Shown here: piece after piece, positions 23,922 to 37,182 of the stretch
Numbering within the stretch: position 1 is the stretch's first letter
How the letters are laid out: the number at the start of each line of letters is the position of its first letter
NCBI RefSeq assembly: GCF_000003815.2
Contig: NC_049983.1
Coordinates: forward strand, 21,383,650-21,447,649
DNA: 64,000 nucleotides
Source: Branchiostoma floridae
Taxonomy: Eukaryota > Chordata > Leptocardii > Amphioxiformes > Branchiostomatidae
Direction: 5' to 3'
The notes under the pieces: model-generated
What the model was told of the DNA's origin: nothing
Database searches by the model: none
The model's input: only the letters and a program-made list of their open reading frames with translations
Program-made: the position numbers and the translations under genes

Positions 23922-25612
23922 TAAATGACTCAAGACTTGTCTTTCATTTGATAGGGGCAGAGGCCCTTACTTTTAAACCCCTCTTTTTAGAGGTGCACAG
24001 CATTGATTTACACCAGATAATTCAGACAAGAAGGTTGTAATTAGACTGGGGTCATGGACTTCATGGGTTGTGAAGCCCTCCTGCACTAACTACTACTGCC
24101 AGGCAGCGCTCATCACTTCATAACACCAGGGAGTTAGTTTATAGGGTACTCATTAACGGGCTGAAGGGAGGAGATGTCATTATCTCTCTGAATGGAACTG
24201 ATATGGAATGCCCCATAAAACTGTCTTTTTATAGTCTTCATCATCATGCATATGTCCACAGACAGTGTGCATTTAATGTCTTCAGACCATATACTCTAAA
24301 CTCTAAAAGAACACCCAAAAAAATTCCAGTGCCATTTTATGGTACTTTTCTGATGTTAATTTCTGTCTTATTGAGAAGATTTCAAACGTAAGATTGACAC
24401 AGACATGCCCAGAGACACATTTACGAAGTATGGGTATACCTGATTGATGTGATTTTCTAGCCTACAATGTCCTGTCCATCTGTATTTGGGTTATTGTAGA
24501 TCTATACTTGTGCAAGTGTAATTGGAAAGACAGGTAGGCAACATGACAAAATCATGAGTTAAGGGGAATCAGTATATCCTAGATGTGGAATAACCTGGTA
24601 TCCGCTAAAATCTAATGGTGTAGAGGGAATGATGCAAGCTACACGCACTTGGTTAGATATGAGGCTGCTGGTGCTATCATGCCTTAGAGCCTGGGTAAAT
24701 GGTGTAAGTAGGGGAATGTTTCTAATTTCTTACCAAAGTTTAACCCCAGACTGACTGTAACATACCCAGGTTTTGTGGATACTGATAAGTTCACATTGAG
24801 AAGAAGGTTAACAAAGGGTTTTCCAATATTTTCACATGAGAGATGTAAGACTAAGAGGGAATTTGGCAGCAGCCCCAACCCCTGGTACGATCAGGTACTG
24901 TTGGAGCTTTATCACTTTGGCACAACTGCCAAATTTGGTTACATGGAACAAAAGTTTAGTCAGCCCCAGAGGCGGGAGCAAGGGATAACAAGGTTGCCTG
25001 ATCTTAAGGTCAAAGTCATCCCTTTGTCTCTGAGCACCCTGTTATTTCTCCCTGTTGCCCATATGTTAGTGCCATCAGAAATCAATGCAGGGCGAGGCTT
25101 TGCTTCCTTTTGCTTTGTAAGGGGAGATGGAAAAAATTAAGTTGTCTTCCTCCAAATTTCACCATGCTTGGCTAATTGATGTTAGTAAGTGGTTGAGCAT
25201 AGAGTATTTTCACGTAGCAGAATTTGACCATGACTCTTGGGAAATTCCATTCAAGTGTCCATCTTTAGTCTTTATTGTGTGTTGTTTTCTGTATGCTAGG
25301 AGAATGTGGTGGGCACGGGAAAATATTTGCTCAAAAAATGCAGCACTACAAAATGAACCTTGTTGGAGATCCGCCAACTCTGATGTTCATATCTGTTGGG
25401 CACAGAGTTTCCTAGAGTTATTTACGGCTTGTCGTTGAACACAGCAATTACATCTATCTTAGCATGATGTCGTGATTGTTTTCGGTGTCATGTCAGCTTC
25501 AGTTTTGAATGGAAGATAAAAGTTTGCTGTTAATGCTAGTTCAACTTTATCCCTTGGGTAGCTTTTATCTGTTGCTTTTAATATCATAGTATTTAGCGAT
25601 ATCAGGTCAACA

Positions 25613-25662
25613 GATGGTGGTTTTAAACCATCTTCCAAAAATTGCAATTTGAAACCACCATC
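25613..25662. repeat. Short hairpin
   Basis: GATGGTGGTTT (25613-25623) pairs with GAAACCACCATC (25651-25662). The smaller palindrome GGTTTTAAACC sits inside the left arm, so two alternative foldings exist. Its function is unknown. Confidence 0.4.
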
Positions 25663-26761
25663 CATACATTTGATGTCCGTAATTACCCCATTTCACAAAC
25701 AATGGATGTAGGCAACCCTGTGGATAAAGGTGAACTAGCATTAGAGGTGTATTATTCACTATTAGTATAGAGACAGGCGCTATATGGCTCAGAACAGGTG
25801 CTTTACTGGTTGTACAATGGTGCCATTGAATAGAGGTTGTGGAACGCCCTTGACTGATCAGCATTGCTCATGTCACTAAAACCTTGTGACTACCCAAGCA
25901 GCTGGATATCCTTTGTAAACATCAGTGCCTGTCGGAGATCAGTATATTCTCAGTAGAGAGCTGCTATTTGTAAAGTTTAGGAATGCTGCAGGGACCAGAC
26001 CACCAGCCGGGAAGCAACCTGTGCCTCCCCCTCCTGAAATTTCAGACCATTCCACATCTGTTACATCTAGTTTCCTGTGTTTTTTCCTCTGAGAGTCTTA
26101 AAAGTAGCAGAGATTCAAAACATTGATGAATCCTTTTGAGCAAGGTCAGGAAAGGGACAGGTCGTGTCTTTGTCCCTGTCTCCACCTGTTGCTGCCTCAG
26201 TTGAGTAGATTTGAGTACTTTTAGAACATGTCATACAGGCACATGTCTGCCTGGGCGCTTTCAAGGCTCAGTATTAGGTTAGGTATTTCTGAAACTGTGC
26301 TTTCTACTTTTGCTTGCAAATGGCAAAGACATTTGAAGGATTGGCATAACATCCATAGCTGTAAGCACAATAGTACTTGTTTATCTCTCCACCCACACAA
26401 GTTCTAGGTTCCTGTTTTGGTCCCTCCCGGACAGATTAGCAGTGAATAGCAAACTGAAAACCAATATCCTGACTGTCCTGATAGACAGGCTGTCAGAATA
26501 TCTCAGGCAGGGAGTTGGTTTGTTACTGACAGGTGCAGACAGGACAAGGGAAGCCATCTGGGAGACCTCATGGTCACTTCTGAAGGAAGTCTTGGAAAGA
26601 GGCCCCTAGGGTTTTACAGGGATTTGTGGACTTTTCAGTGAAAACGTCAAGAAGACTTCACTGCCCCTCCCCCCTCACTGTGATTGGGTATATAATTTAG
26701 GATCTTGGGGTTAATACACTCCAGAACTTGAAACTTGCTCCTTTTCAGTCTAGCCTGGTAT

Positions 26762-26835
26762 CCAGCCGTAATATAGCTCCCGAGTCTCTTCTTGCAAAGA
26801 GGAGAGAAGAGACTTGGGAGCTATATTACGGCTGG
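26762..26835. repeat. Near-perfect 31-bp hairpin
   Basis: The arm at 26762-26792 (it includes AGCCGTAATATAGCTCCC) pairs with 26805-26835 with a single mismatch around a 12-base loop. This is either a minimal MITE or a pre-miRNA-like stem. Its arm length and near identity suggest a young element. Confidence 0.7.
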
Positions 26836-29800
26836 CTATTTCAGTCTGGGAGAGTCGATACAGGCTTAGTTTTTCTTTATAGCTCAAAAAGGTTTTTATT
26901 TTGCTATTGACCGTGAGTTGTAGTATTACAACCTATGCCATATGCTCTTGACATTAGCTTGAAATGCGTGTGTGGATTTTGAAAGTGAAAAATAGATATT
27001 TACCTATCAATAATGCATCATAATTTGCGCTCTTTACATATACATATATGAATTTGTGTTTACCTGAGGCAAGCCCCACCTTTGTGGGTAGGACAGGTAC
27101 TACATGTGTCATGGCAGATGAGTCAGACAGGACATGACAAGGTGACTGACATGACCATTCAGCCATGGAACACCCAGGAAGCCATTAGGTCCCTCATGGG
27201 GAAAGGGCAAAGGTCACATCAGCAGCGGGTCAATGGAGATTTTATACATAGTCATGTGAACAGGTGTAAGATTGTGCACATTGGCTAACAAGCAAGCCAT
27301 AAACCTTAATTTTGGAAGTATGATAATGGTTCATTTGCCTGTAATACATTGTTTTTGGTCATGGTTTCCAAATATTTATTGAGAAGCATGTCTATATTGC
27401 ATGAAAATTGCAAACTTTTGATAAACTTAAGTTAACGTTATAATTATCTTTCACATGTTGGATATATTGTAGTGATTCCATGTAGGAATTAACAAGTATT
27501 ACTGTAGTGGCCTCTAGGTTTTTATGTCTCCTATGCCTGGCCTCCCTGAAGACCAATTGGCTGTGTTCCTTGTGAATTGTACACCTGTATAGGTGCATGA
27601 CCTACATTTGCCTTGGAGATTTGCTTAGCAGAACAGACAAGCACCAGGGAGGAAATCTTCAAATACAGCTGTCTCTTCTTGTTTCCTGGCATCTCCAGAA
27701 ACTCCTGGGCTCCAGACCCACTGGGTTTCAAGGATGTTGTTGAACCACAAGTGAACAAATACAGATCTCAGGTGGTCTGCACCCAGTCAATGGAACTCTT
27801 CATCTCATCTGCCCCCAGGGCATCTTGGCTGAAAGGTTGATTTGTAAAATGGACAATTGTTAGAGAAGAATTAGTTGTGTGACTTTCAGAGTGAGTGTGT
27901 CAATAGTTTGAGATTTCTTGGGGGAGTATACTGTACACTTGGTAGTAGTAGAGGGTAATACATGTAGGTAGGTAGTACTGTACACTTAGCTATTAATGAA
28001 TTTAAGGTTATATCTTTATGAACATAATACTCTAGCAGTGTGAAAGAAACACATCTTTACTTCATATTTAGGTGCAAAACTCTTTTGTGGCACATTTTGA
28101 CAATAGGGACTAATGCTGGATTAAAGTTTTACTGTACATATATTTGTTGAAGAAGTCTTTGATCAGTTATTCCTGACGTCACAAAGGAATTATTCAATTT
28201 TTGTCCAGCTTTATCACAGTAGGCAGTTCTGTCGGCAACAGAATAGTCCCCAGTTGTGTAAGAAATGCTGGGTAGGCCCAATTTTAAGCATGCCTGAACC
28301 ATACCTCCCGACATAGATGTCAATAGGGAACACTTGGCTGGTTATAGGGGATGTTGCTCCAGGGCCCAGACAGATCAATTAGGTATGGTGCAACCTTACA
28401 CCTTATCACATCACCTCATCACCACTGCCAAGGTCATGGGCCACTGTTATGAATACCACACGGACATGTCAACATCTCATGGTTTTTAATGGGAGTAAGT
28501 ATGGGATGTTGCTTGTTTTTGCTGAATGTATATCCAGTGCTACAAATTATCAATTGCAGACTGTTTTACATGTCTGGTAGAATTGATCCTGCCAGGTTCT
28601 CTAGCCAGGTCTGTAGCTCATGTACAGGCCCCAGTCATCCATATACAAAACACCTGCTTCTGGATCCATACAGGCTGCAAGAAGGCACAAATTTCCTAAT
28701 CTTCTGTAATCACTTTGTTTGTTGTAAATGTTGATAGAATGTAGATTATTGTTTACCTTACATATGTGTCTTTGTGTTAATAGGAACAATATTGAATACC
28801 TGTATTATGTTGCTGCATAAAGAATGCACTATTTGTATTTGTAAATCAGCATTTCTGTCTTAAGCCAGGAAGCTTTTTGTCTAACCACCTTGCTGAGGTT
28901 GCATTTAGACTTAGAATCTATTGGTTATGGGTTAGGCAGCATGTACAACTTACAAGGTTAAGAACTGGAGCAATGCCTTTTCTGATTGTCTGATTTGCCA
29001 AAACCAACATGCCTTATCTTTTTACCACCTATTGATTCAAGTAGACTGACATTTTTTGGTGTTCTGACGGCAAGTTTGTCACATTAGTTTGTTTTAGTTT
29101 GTCAGGTGTGCCATTTGACATGAGAATAGGTTTAAAGCTCAGACTTGGCTTACCCTGAGATCACTCACCCACTTAGTCTGGCGTTGATTGACATGTAATC
29201 TAGCATTTAATGGTGTGGTCTTGATCTCCTTTTAGAAGATAAAAATAAAAGGCAATGATGAAGCTTGACCTGGCGAGACCTCATTGCCCCCCTTTATTGC
29301 CTCGCCTACAATTTAGCAGGTGTTCAAGACAGAAATTCTCATAACCTGGGTTCAAATATACCTAGGAGTATAATTGTTGTTGATGACTAGGGGACCATTA
29401 AGGGGGTAGAGGTGTTCAGGGTGTTGGTGTGAGGTATTGTAATCATCAGGTAAGTCAACCCAATATGACCCTTGTGTCTCCGTTAATGGCAGGTTACCAA
29501 GAAGGGCACTGAGTTTGGCAATTACCAAGTCAATGAATGAAAGTACACCTGGTAATGATGGTGTAATGTAGAGGCATGGTCTATGCTGTAGTTTCTTGCT
29601 TATTGATTAAACTTGTATTTTGCTGGTAGAAAGGGCTTGTATTTCAGTATTTATTTAGGTTGTTATGAAAATTTGAATGGTGTCAAAAGTCGAAAGGTGA
29701 TGACGACGATGACTACTACATGATGAAGAGAAAGCAGTGTGAACATTTCTATATAATGATTGTTGATATGGAAATAAAAACTCCACCATATTTTTTTTTC

Positions 29801-30678
29801 TAGCCCAATCTACTTGTTCTATTATAGTACATGTATTGCAAATAACAAGCTACAATTCCCCCAAGAAGAGAAGAATGGATAAACCCATTTAAGATGAATT
29901 ACCAAGTTTTTATTCATTCATAGCTTTTTATGACCTCTTTGCCTTGGGATATACCAGCATGGTTGGTGCATAAGTATAAAGTCCCTCATACATTCTTTCA
30001 AGAGGACATAGCACTGCATGATATAGCCAGACTACAGAAATGAAATGTGTTATGCCTAAAGTATTTTCTGCTTGTTGAGGCAGACATACTCCTCCCTTAA
30101 CAGCCCAATAGCTCAGATTTCTAAACACCACAAATGTAAACTTTGTCTTTCAGTTTCATGATGTCACGTATACGGTATAGATGTGTATTGTTAGAAAACA
30201 ATGTGGTTCTTCTGGTCTTTTATCTGTGTTAGTCATTAAGTTTCACTTCTTCTTTTTGCACAGTTACTGAAGGGGCACGTTTAAACATGATTTTTTCCAG
30301 TTGTGTTTAGAATTGTTTCCGGGGAAGGATAAAAACTGTTCAAATGAGATTACCCACTAATCATAATCACAATCAGCATGATAGGTGAACAATTCTTTGT
30401 AATTATCAACATGGCAGAATTTGAGGCTTTGCTATAGTTGTTGACAAAGTAAAAGTGAAAGAGCACTTGCATGATTTGCAATATTGACCTTGTAAATGAT
30501 TATAATGATAACATGTCAGGAGTTTCTGCATGAGTAGGTGTTGTGGCCATGACATCATTTCCTGTAGAATGATATTTGATCATTTGGGTGGGGACATACT
30601 TTGGGCAAACAGAACCACATTACCCCTACATGTGTCAGTGCAACTTTTAACAATTATAATCTTTCCTTCCTTGTACAG

Positions 30679-30800
30679 ATCCCAGAAGTGTGTTCCTCCT
30701 ATATCCAGTCCAGACTTTCCTTGGTCAAGTTTGAAAGGAGGAAGTCTGCACTCAGGGGCCCACGCTCAGGAGACTTAGCAGTTAGGATAGGAATCTTCAG
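30679..30800 (+). other. Candidate extra 5' exon of plexin-B
   Basis: A long pyrimidine tract and TTGTACAG precede a 122-base segment that ends CTTCAG|GTGAGA. Both splice sites are strong. The segment is open in one frame (starts IPEVCSSYIQSRLSL), but it has no known motif and no plexin similarity. It could be an alternative untranslated exon or a false pair. Confidence 0.25.
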
Positions 30801-32900
30801 GTGAGAAAGTTTCTAGTACCTCTTTTGGTTTTGTCACATGAATCATTTTTTGTACATGTGTGCATTTTGTATTATTCACATGTGTGAGATTTATAGTAAA
30901 TTTGTGCTCAGAAGGTAAGTTTCATCATGCATTTGTTTCCCATTTGTTTATAGCAACATGTATTAATATTATCTCCCATACTGTAAGGAGGTAGGGTTTC
31001 CATAAACAAGCAATAAAGGTTGTATGGCCAATGAGTAAATGTCAGACTTCCTTCATAAAACAACTAGATTCATGCACTGCCCTGGTGAGTGTCATTGACA
31101 ATTTGAACTCTAAGGTTTGTTGGGATATAGATACCGGGTACCATTTACCTGCTATTTTTATGGTCATGACATACCATTCATGTAAGAACTTGAGCGACTG
31201 CTCACTGAAACCAAAACATCTCCTTTGTCAAAGTTTGTGTGTAATCAACATCTTACATACCTGTCACTATATCTCTCTCACAATGAGTGGTCAAGTCATC
31301 ATAACAAATATCCCATGAAAATACAGAAAAACATACATAGGGTCACTAGACCTGTAGACTCAAGCAAATCTATGATGTTTGTGTTGAAACAGCAATATAT
31401 GATATATATACAAACCTCCCAAGTTAAATTCAGGCCATGAAATTTTAAACAGTGTCCAGGCTATGGAAGAGTAGTTAGACATTTCTATTCCCAACGGTAT
31501 TTTGTCTTGGGGGGAGTAGTTGCTGAAGTAGCTGGTGTGCCAGGTGTTTGCCCTCCCTAAGTTTGAAATGTTTACTAACAAAAAGGGTTCAAGAGTCTTC
31601 CATAGAAAGCCAGCATACCCTGCACTCACTGGAGTGGTGGTGTTGAGAGGTTCTGTCCCTGGGTTCAAACAATATCAGGTGGTCCATCCTATCTGTGTCA
31701 GGCGGCTCTTAGAGCACTGTAGTCTTGTGGTTTTAAAAACATTTATGGGAAAGGAAACCTTCAGTATGAGAGAAGGGAAATGATAGTAATACTTGTACAT
31801 CCCCCTTCGTTTTCTCGGAAAGCAAGCTTTTTCCAAGTGCACTATGTGATTTGGCTACTTTATTGAAAGACATAGCCATTGGACACAGTGTTTATAATGA
31901 TCACCCTGTGGTATATTTAGGGTAATGGCCAGAGACAGGAGAAACAGAAATATCCGCCTCCCCAGGCAACTTCAGACCAGGCCTGCTGCCAAATATGTTC
32001 ACCCCCTCTAGGACTTGCAAATTGTCAATAAACATGCAACAAGTAGTAGACTTAAATGTTCTTGGCATTGCTGGAGAAATAAATGGGTCATTTCTTTTTT
32101 TACAGCTAATGAAAACCAAGGGTAAGTGCCAATTCCCACGGTATGAGCATTGTGGTATGTGTAGTTATCCATGGAGACATAAGCGGTTCTCTGATCTGTG
32201 CAGTTTCGATAAGCTGGGGATAACGGAGTGTTTCCTGGAGATACGGCATCTTTGAAACTTGGCGGTTTGCAGATGTGAGTCAGCGATAGAAAGTCATGCT
32301 GCAGTTTTAAAAGGTTGCCGCAGGGTACAAACGTATGTGTAGGCTGGATTTCAAACAGCAAGGTCAGCATGATGGTGCAATCTTAAGATTCAAGGGAATA
32401 GCAAAGGTTTGTATTCCCTTTCAAGACATATTGCTTGTCCCCCGACTGCTTTGAGTGATAGATAAAATTATAGACTTCAAAATGTTGCAACAGATATTTG
32501 CAATTTAATAGCCATAGATAACAGTCTTCTGTAAGAGATATATGTATAGGCAGCATGAGGTGTTTTTTTTTTTTGCACTACCGGTACATAATCGTAGATC
32601 CACAGTTTTTGTGAAAGTTCTGCATAAACTATGTAACTTGGCAACTATTGATGAATCAGTGACTTCAATGCCTGATAATTTGTAATGGACTTACTAGGTA
32701 GTAAAACATATTAGATACATACTGTATGATTAGAATGAAACAAAAAGAATCCCACTACATGTATACTTTTGCTATCCTTTCCATTTTGATTATGGCATTG
32801 TCTTCTTATGTTCCAGTATGTTTTTCCATTTGTGCAAATGCTAGCAGGTGGCCATAGGTCTGCTATCTCTGTACTGAAAGCAATATGTATGACCCAGAAT

Positions 32901-32980
32901 GCCAATGCATATACTAGACTGTACATTATGAGTCAAGGGGACTTTGGCCAATGCATGTACTAGACTGTACATTATGAGTC
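32901..32980 (+). repeat. Two-copy tandem repeat, about 49-bp unit
   Basis: CCAATGCATATACTAGACTG and CCAATGCATGTACTAGACTG each run on into TACATTATGAGTC, one copy near 32900-32936 and the next near 32949-32980. Confidence 0.6.
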
Positions 32981-35288
32981 TTTGGAAACTTTGTGTATGG
33001 CTTTGGAATTACTTGGTAAAACCCTCACAAGGTCTCAGCATCCCACCATGACCATTATTGAGATCACGTACCAGGTAAATCGTTTCCTAGAAACACTGAG
33101 ATGACTGAAACCAGTGCTGATTTACTGCATTGACTCTAAGTGCTCACAAATATCCGTCCTCGCCTTATTGTCCATCTCAAGGAGATGGCTGTCTTTATTG
33201 TGGCGGTAAAAGCAGAACATATGCTCAGACTTTTGCATGTAGTCAAGTCATATTTTACATGCTAAGACTAAAGTGACCAGATCCCTTGCCAATGTGCTAT
33301 GGCCTTCAGATGTATAGGTACTTTATGGAGAAGCAGATTTATGTGTACAAGGTTGGGGCAGTCACACGCCTGAAGAATTGAACCATGAAGCGGGAAGGTG
33401 CGCCATGAATAAATCAGACTTGTCTTTGAGTCAGTACCTGTCAGAAGCACTTTGTTGTATCAAGATTTTCGGGTTTCTTATGAAATCTCTGCACAAGACC
33501 TGGTATGGTGACAATGACAAGTTGACAAAGTCAATTAGTTGACAACCTGTTGGGCAAGTGTGCTTGGGAATAGAGACTACTGTTACATAAACTGACTAGG
33601 TTTCGTTTGCTTGGGTTGTATTGCTTCTTTATGTATAGGTTGATGATGCATCTGTGTCAGCCAAGTCAGAATATCTGAAGAATGTGGGTATTGGAGGATG
33701 AAATTGGACAACTTGGAAATCATTGAACTGCCAATGTTGAGGTGGAAATGTGCAACAGTTCAGTGGATTGCTGTTATTCAAAGCAATTATGTTTTGTACA
33801 GCAGACAACTACGTCTACATCCCAAGAATTTATGGAACGGTTTTTAAGAGTCTTTTGGAGACAGTTTCTATCAATACAATTATGTTTAAATTGATCAACT
33901 TTATGCTGTATTATCGGAAACATAGAGTATTTTAGGTATCACATAACAGATAATACAATGTAATCGTCAACAGTAACTCGTAGGATCATATTGACCAATC
34001 AGTACTATCTTGTGTTCAAGTATTGATTTGTCGTCTTGTCAAAGGAAAAAAAAAACAAAGTGGCAAGATCTGCGCTTCAGAAACTACCCTGCGACTCCTC
34101 TGTCCTCAAATGGACCACAGAAAGGGTTTCTATCATAATAGTTATGGAATACCAGGTTCCCCCATAGCTTGATGCCATGATCTGGCAAATTGCTTCTGTG
34201 ACATCCCAGTAAATGGAGGTCTCGTACTACGTGACTAGAGGAGAATATCCCAGGCGACCCGAAGTCTGCCTGCCAAGATTCCTCCTATCTGTGATTCAGG
34301 GCCCAGATTCCATTTGAGTCCACGTTACCTTGTGCATTGTGAAGTAACCAACCTTGCTTATTGGAAGATTACTATCAAAATGGGACAGCATGTAGTGTGT
34401 GCTGCCCTTTGGCAGACCTGGAGGCCTGGCTTAGTGCATTGAAGAGATAAAATTACTGCATTTTCACCTGAAACCATAATCTCGTATGTGACAGGATTTC
34501 TGTAATCTTGCTACTTTATTGCTGCACGGATGGAGCTGGGAGAGTTATTTGCTTTGCCGATTTTGCGGGTTTATCTAAGTCAAGATGGCCTTGTAAAGAG
34601 TATAGTTTTTTTACTGCAAAAAGGTAGGCTCTACTTTACAACATTGGAGGAGAGAAGATGAAAAGCTGGGGCTAGATATGGTGCATTGTAAAAGATGTTC
34701 TTCCACCTGAAAACTAATTTTGAAGATAACTTAGATTAAAATGGGAAAATAGTCATTTTATTGGTCATGAGTTTAAGGTAAGATTATTTGACCTCAAGTT
34801 TAGTGCTTGTTACCTGAGAAATGGAGATAAGTTATAGGCCCGTTTCCATGCTCATTTTGATTACTGTACACAGTACCTGCATTTGTGCTTAAACCTTATG
34901 TGATCAGGCTGTCAATAAAAAGTTGCACTGTTTTAGTCCACATCTGATGGACTGAAAATTATATATATGACTCCCCCACACAAGGGCTCAGATGCTCAAT
35001 CTGGAGAACTAAGCCCTTCTGAATATTTATGCCACTTCCGCCCCTATGTCAAGGCTGATCAGAAATCCGAGATGGAAAGAAACCAAAAGATCAATACAAT
35101 ACAAGTGTATCTCCAGAAAAGCAGGAGAAAAAAATTATTGCAGGATGTTACCAATGACAGGATAATCAATATAAGTACATACCACTTCATGATTTTGTCA
35201 GTAAAGAATTCTAGTTTCAGTCTCACCATGATAATGTGAAGGTCAGGATGCCAGCATGTTATCTGAGCCGCACCTTCTAATAGTTCTA

Positions 35289-35469
35289 CAGTAGAAGCTG
35301 CTTAATTGCACGGCCTATTTGCCAGTGAATTTCGTGCAATTATTATCCGACTGGTGCAATAATGCTAATTAAATCATTTTAGCTGGACCACACCAGTTTG
35401 GGATTTGGGGATTCCGTGCAGTTAACAGAAGTGTGCGTTGATCCATTGTGCAATTAACTGGCTTTACTG
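35289..35469. mobile_element. pogo/Tigger-like MITE (181 bp)
   Basis: The ends are CAGTAGAAGCTGCTTAATTG and, as complement of the right end, CAGTAAAGCCAGTTAATTGC. TA is found on both outer sides (35287-35288 and 35470-35471). A CAGT terminus, TA duplication and TTAATTGCAC box fit pogo/Tigger elements of the Tc1/mariner group. No transposase is present. Confidence 0.65.
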
Positions 35470-36976
35470 TATTGCCTTTTTGGAGGTTAGACCTCTGTGC
35501 AAGACCAGATACCATTAACTTTCATCATCTAATAATTGTGGTCTCCATGGTGATACTTAATTCTGTGGAAATGGGATTATTGCTTTGCTTCTTTTGGTAT
35601 TCAGAAGAAGAGGAGAGGATATAGATTTCCCCCCCAAGGTCATGTGGACCTTCAGGAGAAGTTTCCTCATTGTCATACAAACGTTCAGCAACCAGGGAGA
35701 AACTAATTGGATGAAAGTTTCTGAACCAATGTTAAGCAAGGTTTCAGAAAGGGGAACCGTTCAATATTGACGCAGTTGATGAAGGTCACACATGAAGACC
35801 CTCTTGAATATCGATGAAACAAGATAATGAAATTCTGCAGTCTGAAGCATTTAGTCAAATTTAGTTAACCTTTTTGCACTCATTATAACATTGTTGTTTT
35901 TGCAGTTTCATCTTATCCAAATGACCTTAAAATTCTTGGTTTGATCCTTCCCTTTCCCAGTTGAAGTGTTGCTGGTGACATCTGGCTATCCAAGTGTGAG
36001 GTTGGTGTAGCCAACTTGCTGTCCTGTCTGAGCTCACTTTGACCTTGACCAGATGGTGCCCGCCTTACCCAGGTCCCAAGCCTATCTGTCACCAGCAAGA
36101 TATTGGAAAGGGTTACGGACCTAGCCAATCTAAAACAATACATATCTCCTTGTCACTTTTTATGGCACATCCTAGCGAATATGAAGCCAGAATTGGTGTC
36201 ACCTTCACAATATACAGCAGTTGTCAGGCTTTGAGAGAAGCCCTGAAAGGGAAGAGCACCGATGTGTCTTCATTATGGTAGAAGCGTGGGAATGGGGAGT
36301 GCGTAGGTTATTGGAACATTAAAGTTGATTGTGGATGGAGAATCCAATAACATCCTATTGGAAACTACAGGCTGGCTTCTATCCATGGAGGAAATCTGTT
36401 CAAGCTCAATGCAAATTAGATAAAGAAGCTGGTCAGGAGAATTCCTGGTTCCTGTCTTGGCTCCAGTCAGCTTTCATCAATGGACATGCTGCAAACAAAC
36501 TTCGATAAACCATTTCTTACTCTTTGCATTTACAGAAGCTAAATATAAAGATATGCTAAAGCTATCATGAAAATCAGATATGCTGAGCTTAGCAGAAAGA
36601 AGTGAAGGACAAGTGTGTAGACTTTGTCCCATGATACAAAATCAAACTACCCTTGTGTGCTAGATTACTGAAGTACCAGGATATTAGGTAATGATTTATG
36701 TATGCCCGAAATGTGCCTAGGGGCTATTCAATATGCCTTACGCTCTATAAAAACAAATTAAATGTAACTCAAGATGATTGACAGTAATATGCAGCGGTCT
36801 ATTGGTTCTAAACTTTATCTGACTGTGATACTGGCAGTAAAGTTGTGGGTAAATTTATATTAGGATTTGGACTTGCAAAATTGAAGTTTTGACTTCCCAG
36901 TATGTGCTGACAGCAGCAATGCCTTTTAGGAGCCTTGAACTTCAGTAAGCTGCCACTGGATTATTGAATGATAAAT

Positions 36977-37020
36977 GTTGATACTAGGGGTGGGTACCGG
37001 TACCCACCCCTAGTTGATAC
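36977..37020. mobile_element. Minimal hAT-like element: two TIRs only, 8-bp TSD
   Basis: The 28 bases at 36985-37012 are a perfect palindrome: TAGGGGTGGGTACC followed directly by its complement. The 8 bases before (36977-36984) and after (37013-37020) are identical, GTTGATAC. An 8-bp duplication and TAGGGGTG-type ends are typical of hAT transposons. The body is completely missing. Confidence 0.7.
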
Positions 37021-37158
37021 AGTACCAGACTTTTACTAATTCAAGTTTGAATCACATTGAATTCACTACCGTATAAAGTTTGGGGTGACTGGAAAGTGCA
37101 AATCACTAATTTTTAAAAATATTTTTTGAATGACTTCTGTTTGCATATAGTGTTGATA

Positions 37159-37182
37159 ATGTATGTATGTATGTATGTATGA
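37159..37182 (+). repeat. GTAT microsatellite
   Basis: About five to six copies of GTAT in tandem. Confidence 0.8.

Noticed and set aside
24775-25140. 121-codon plus-strand frame
   Set aside because: No family resemblance and no acceptor or donor at its ends.
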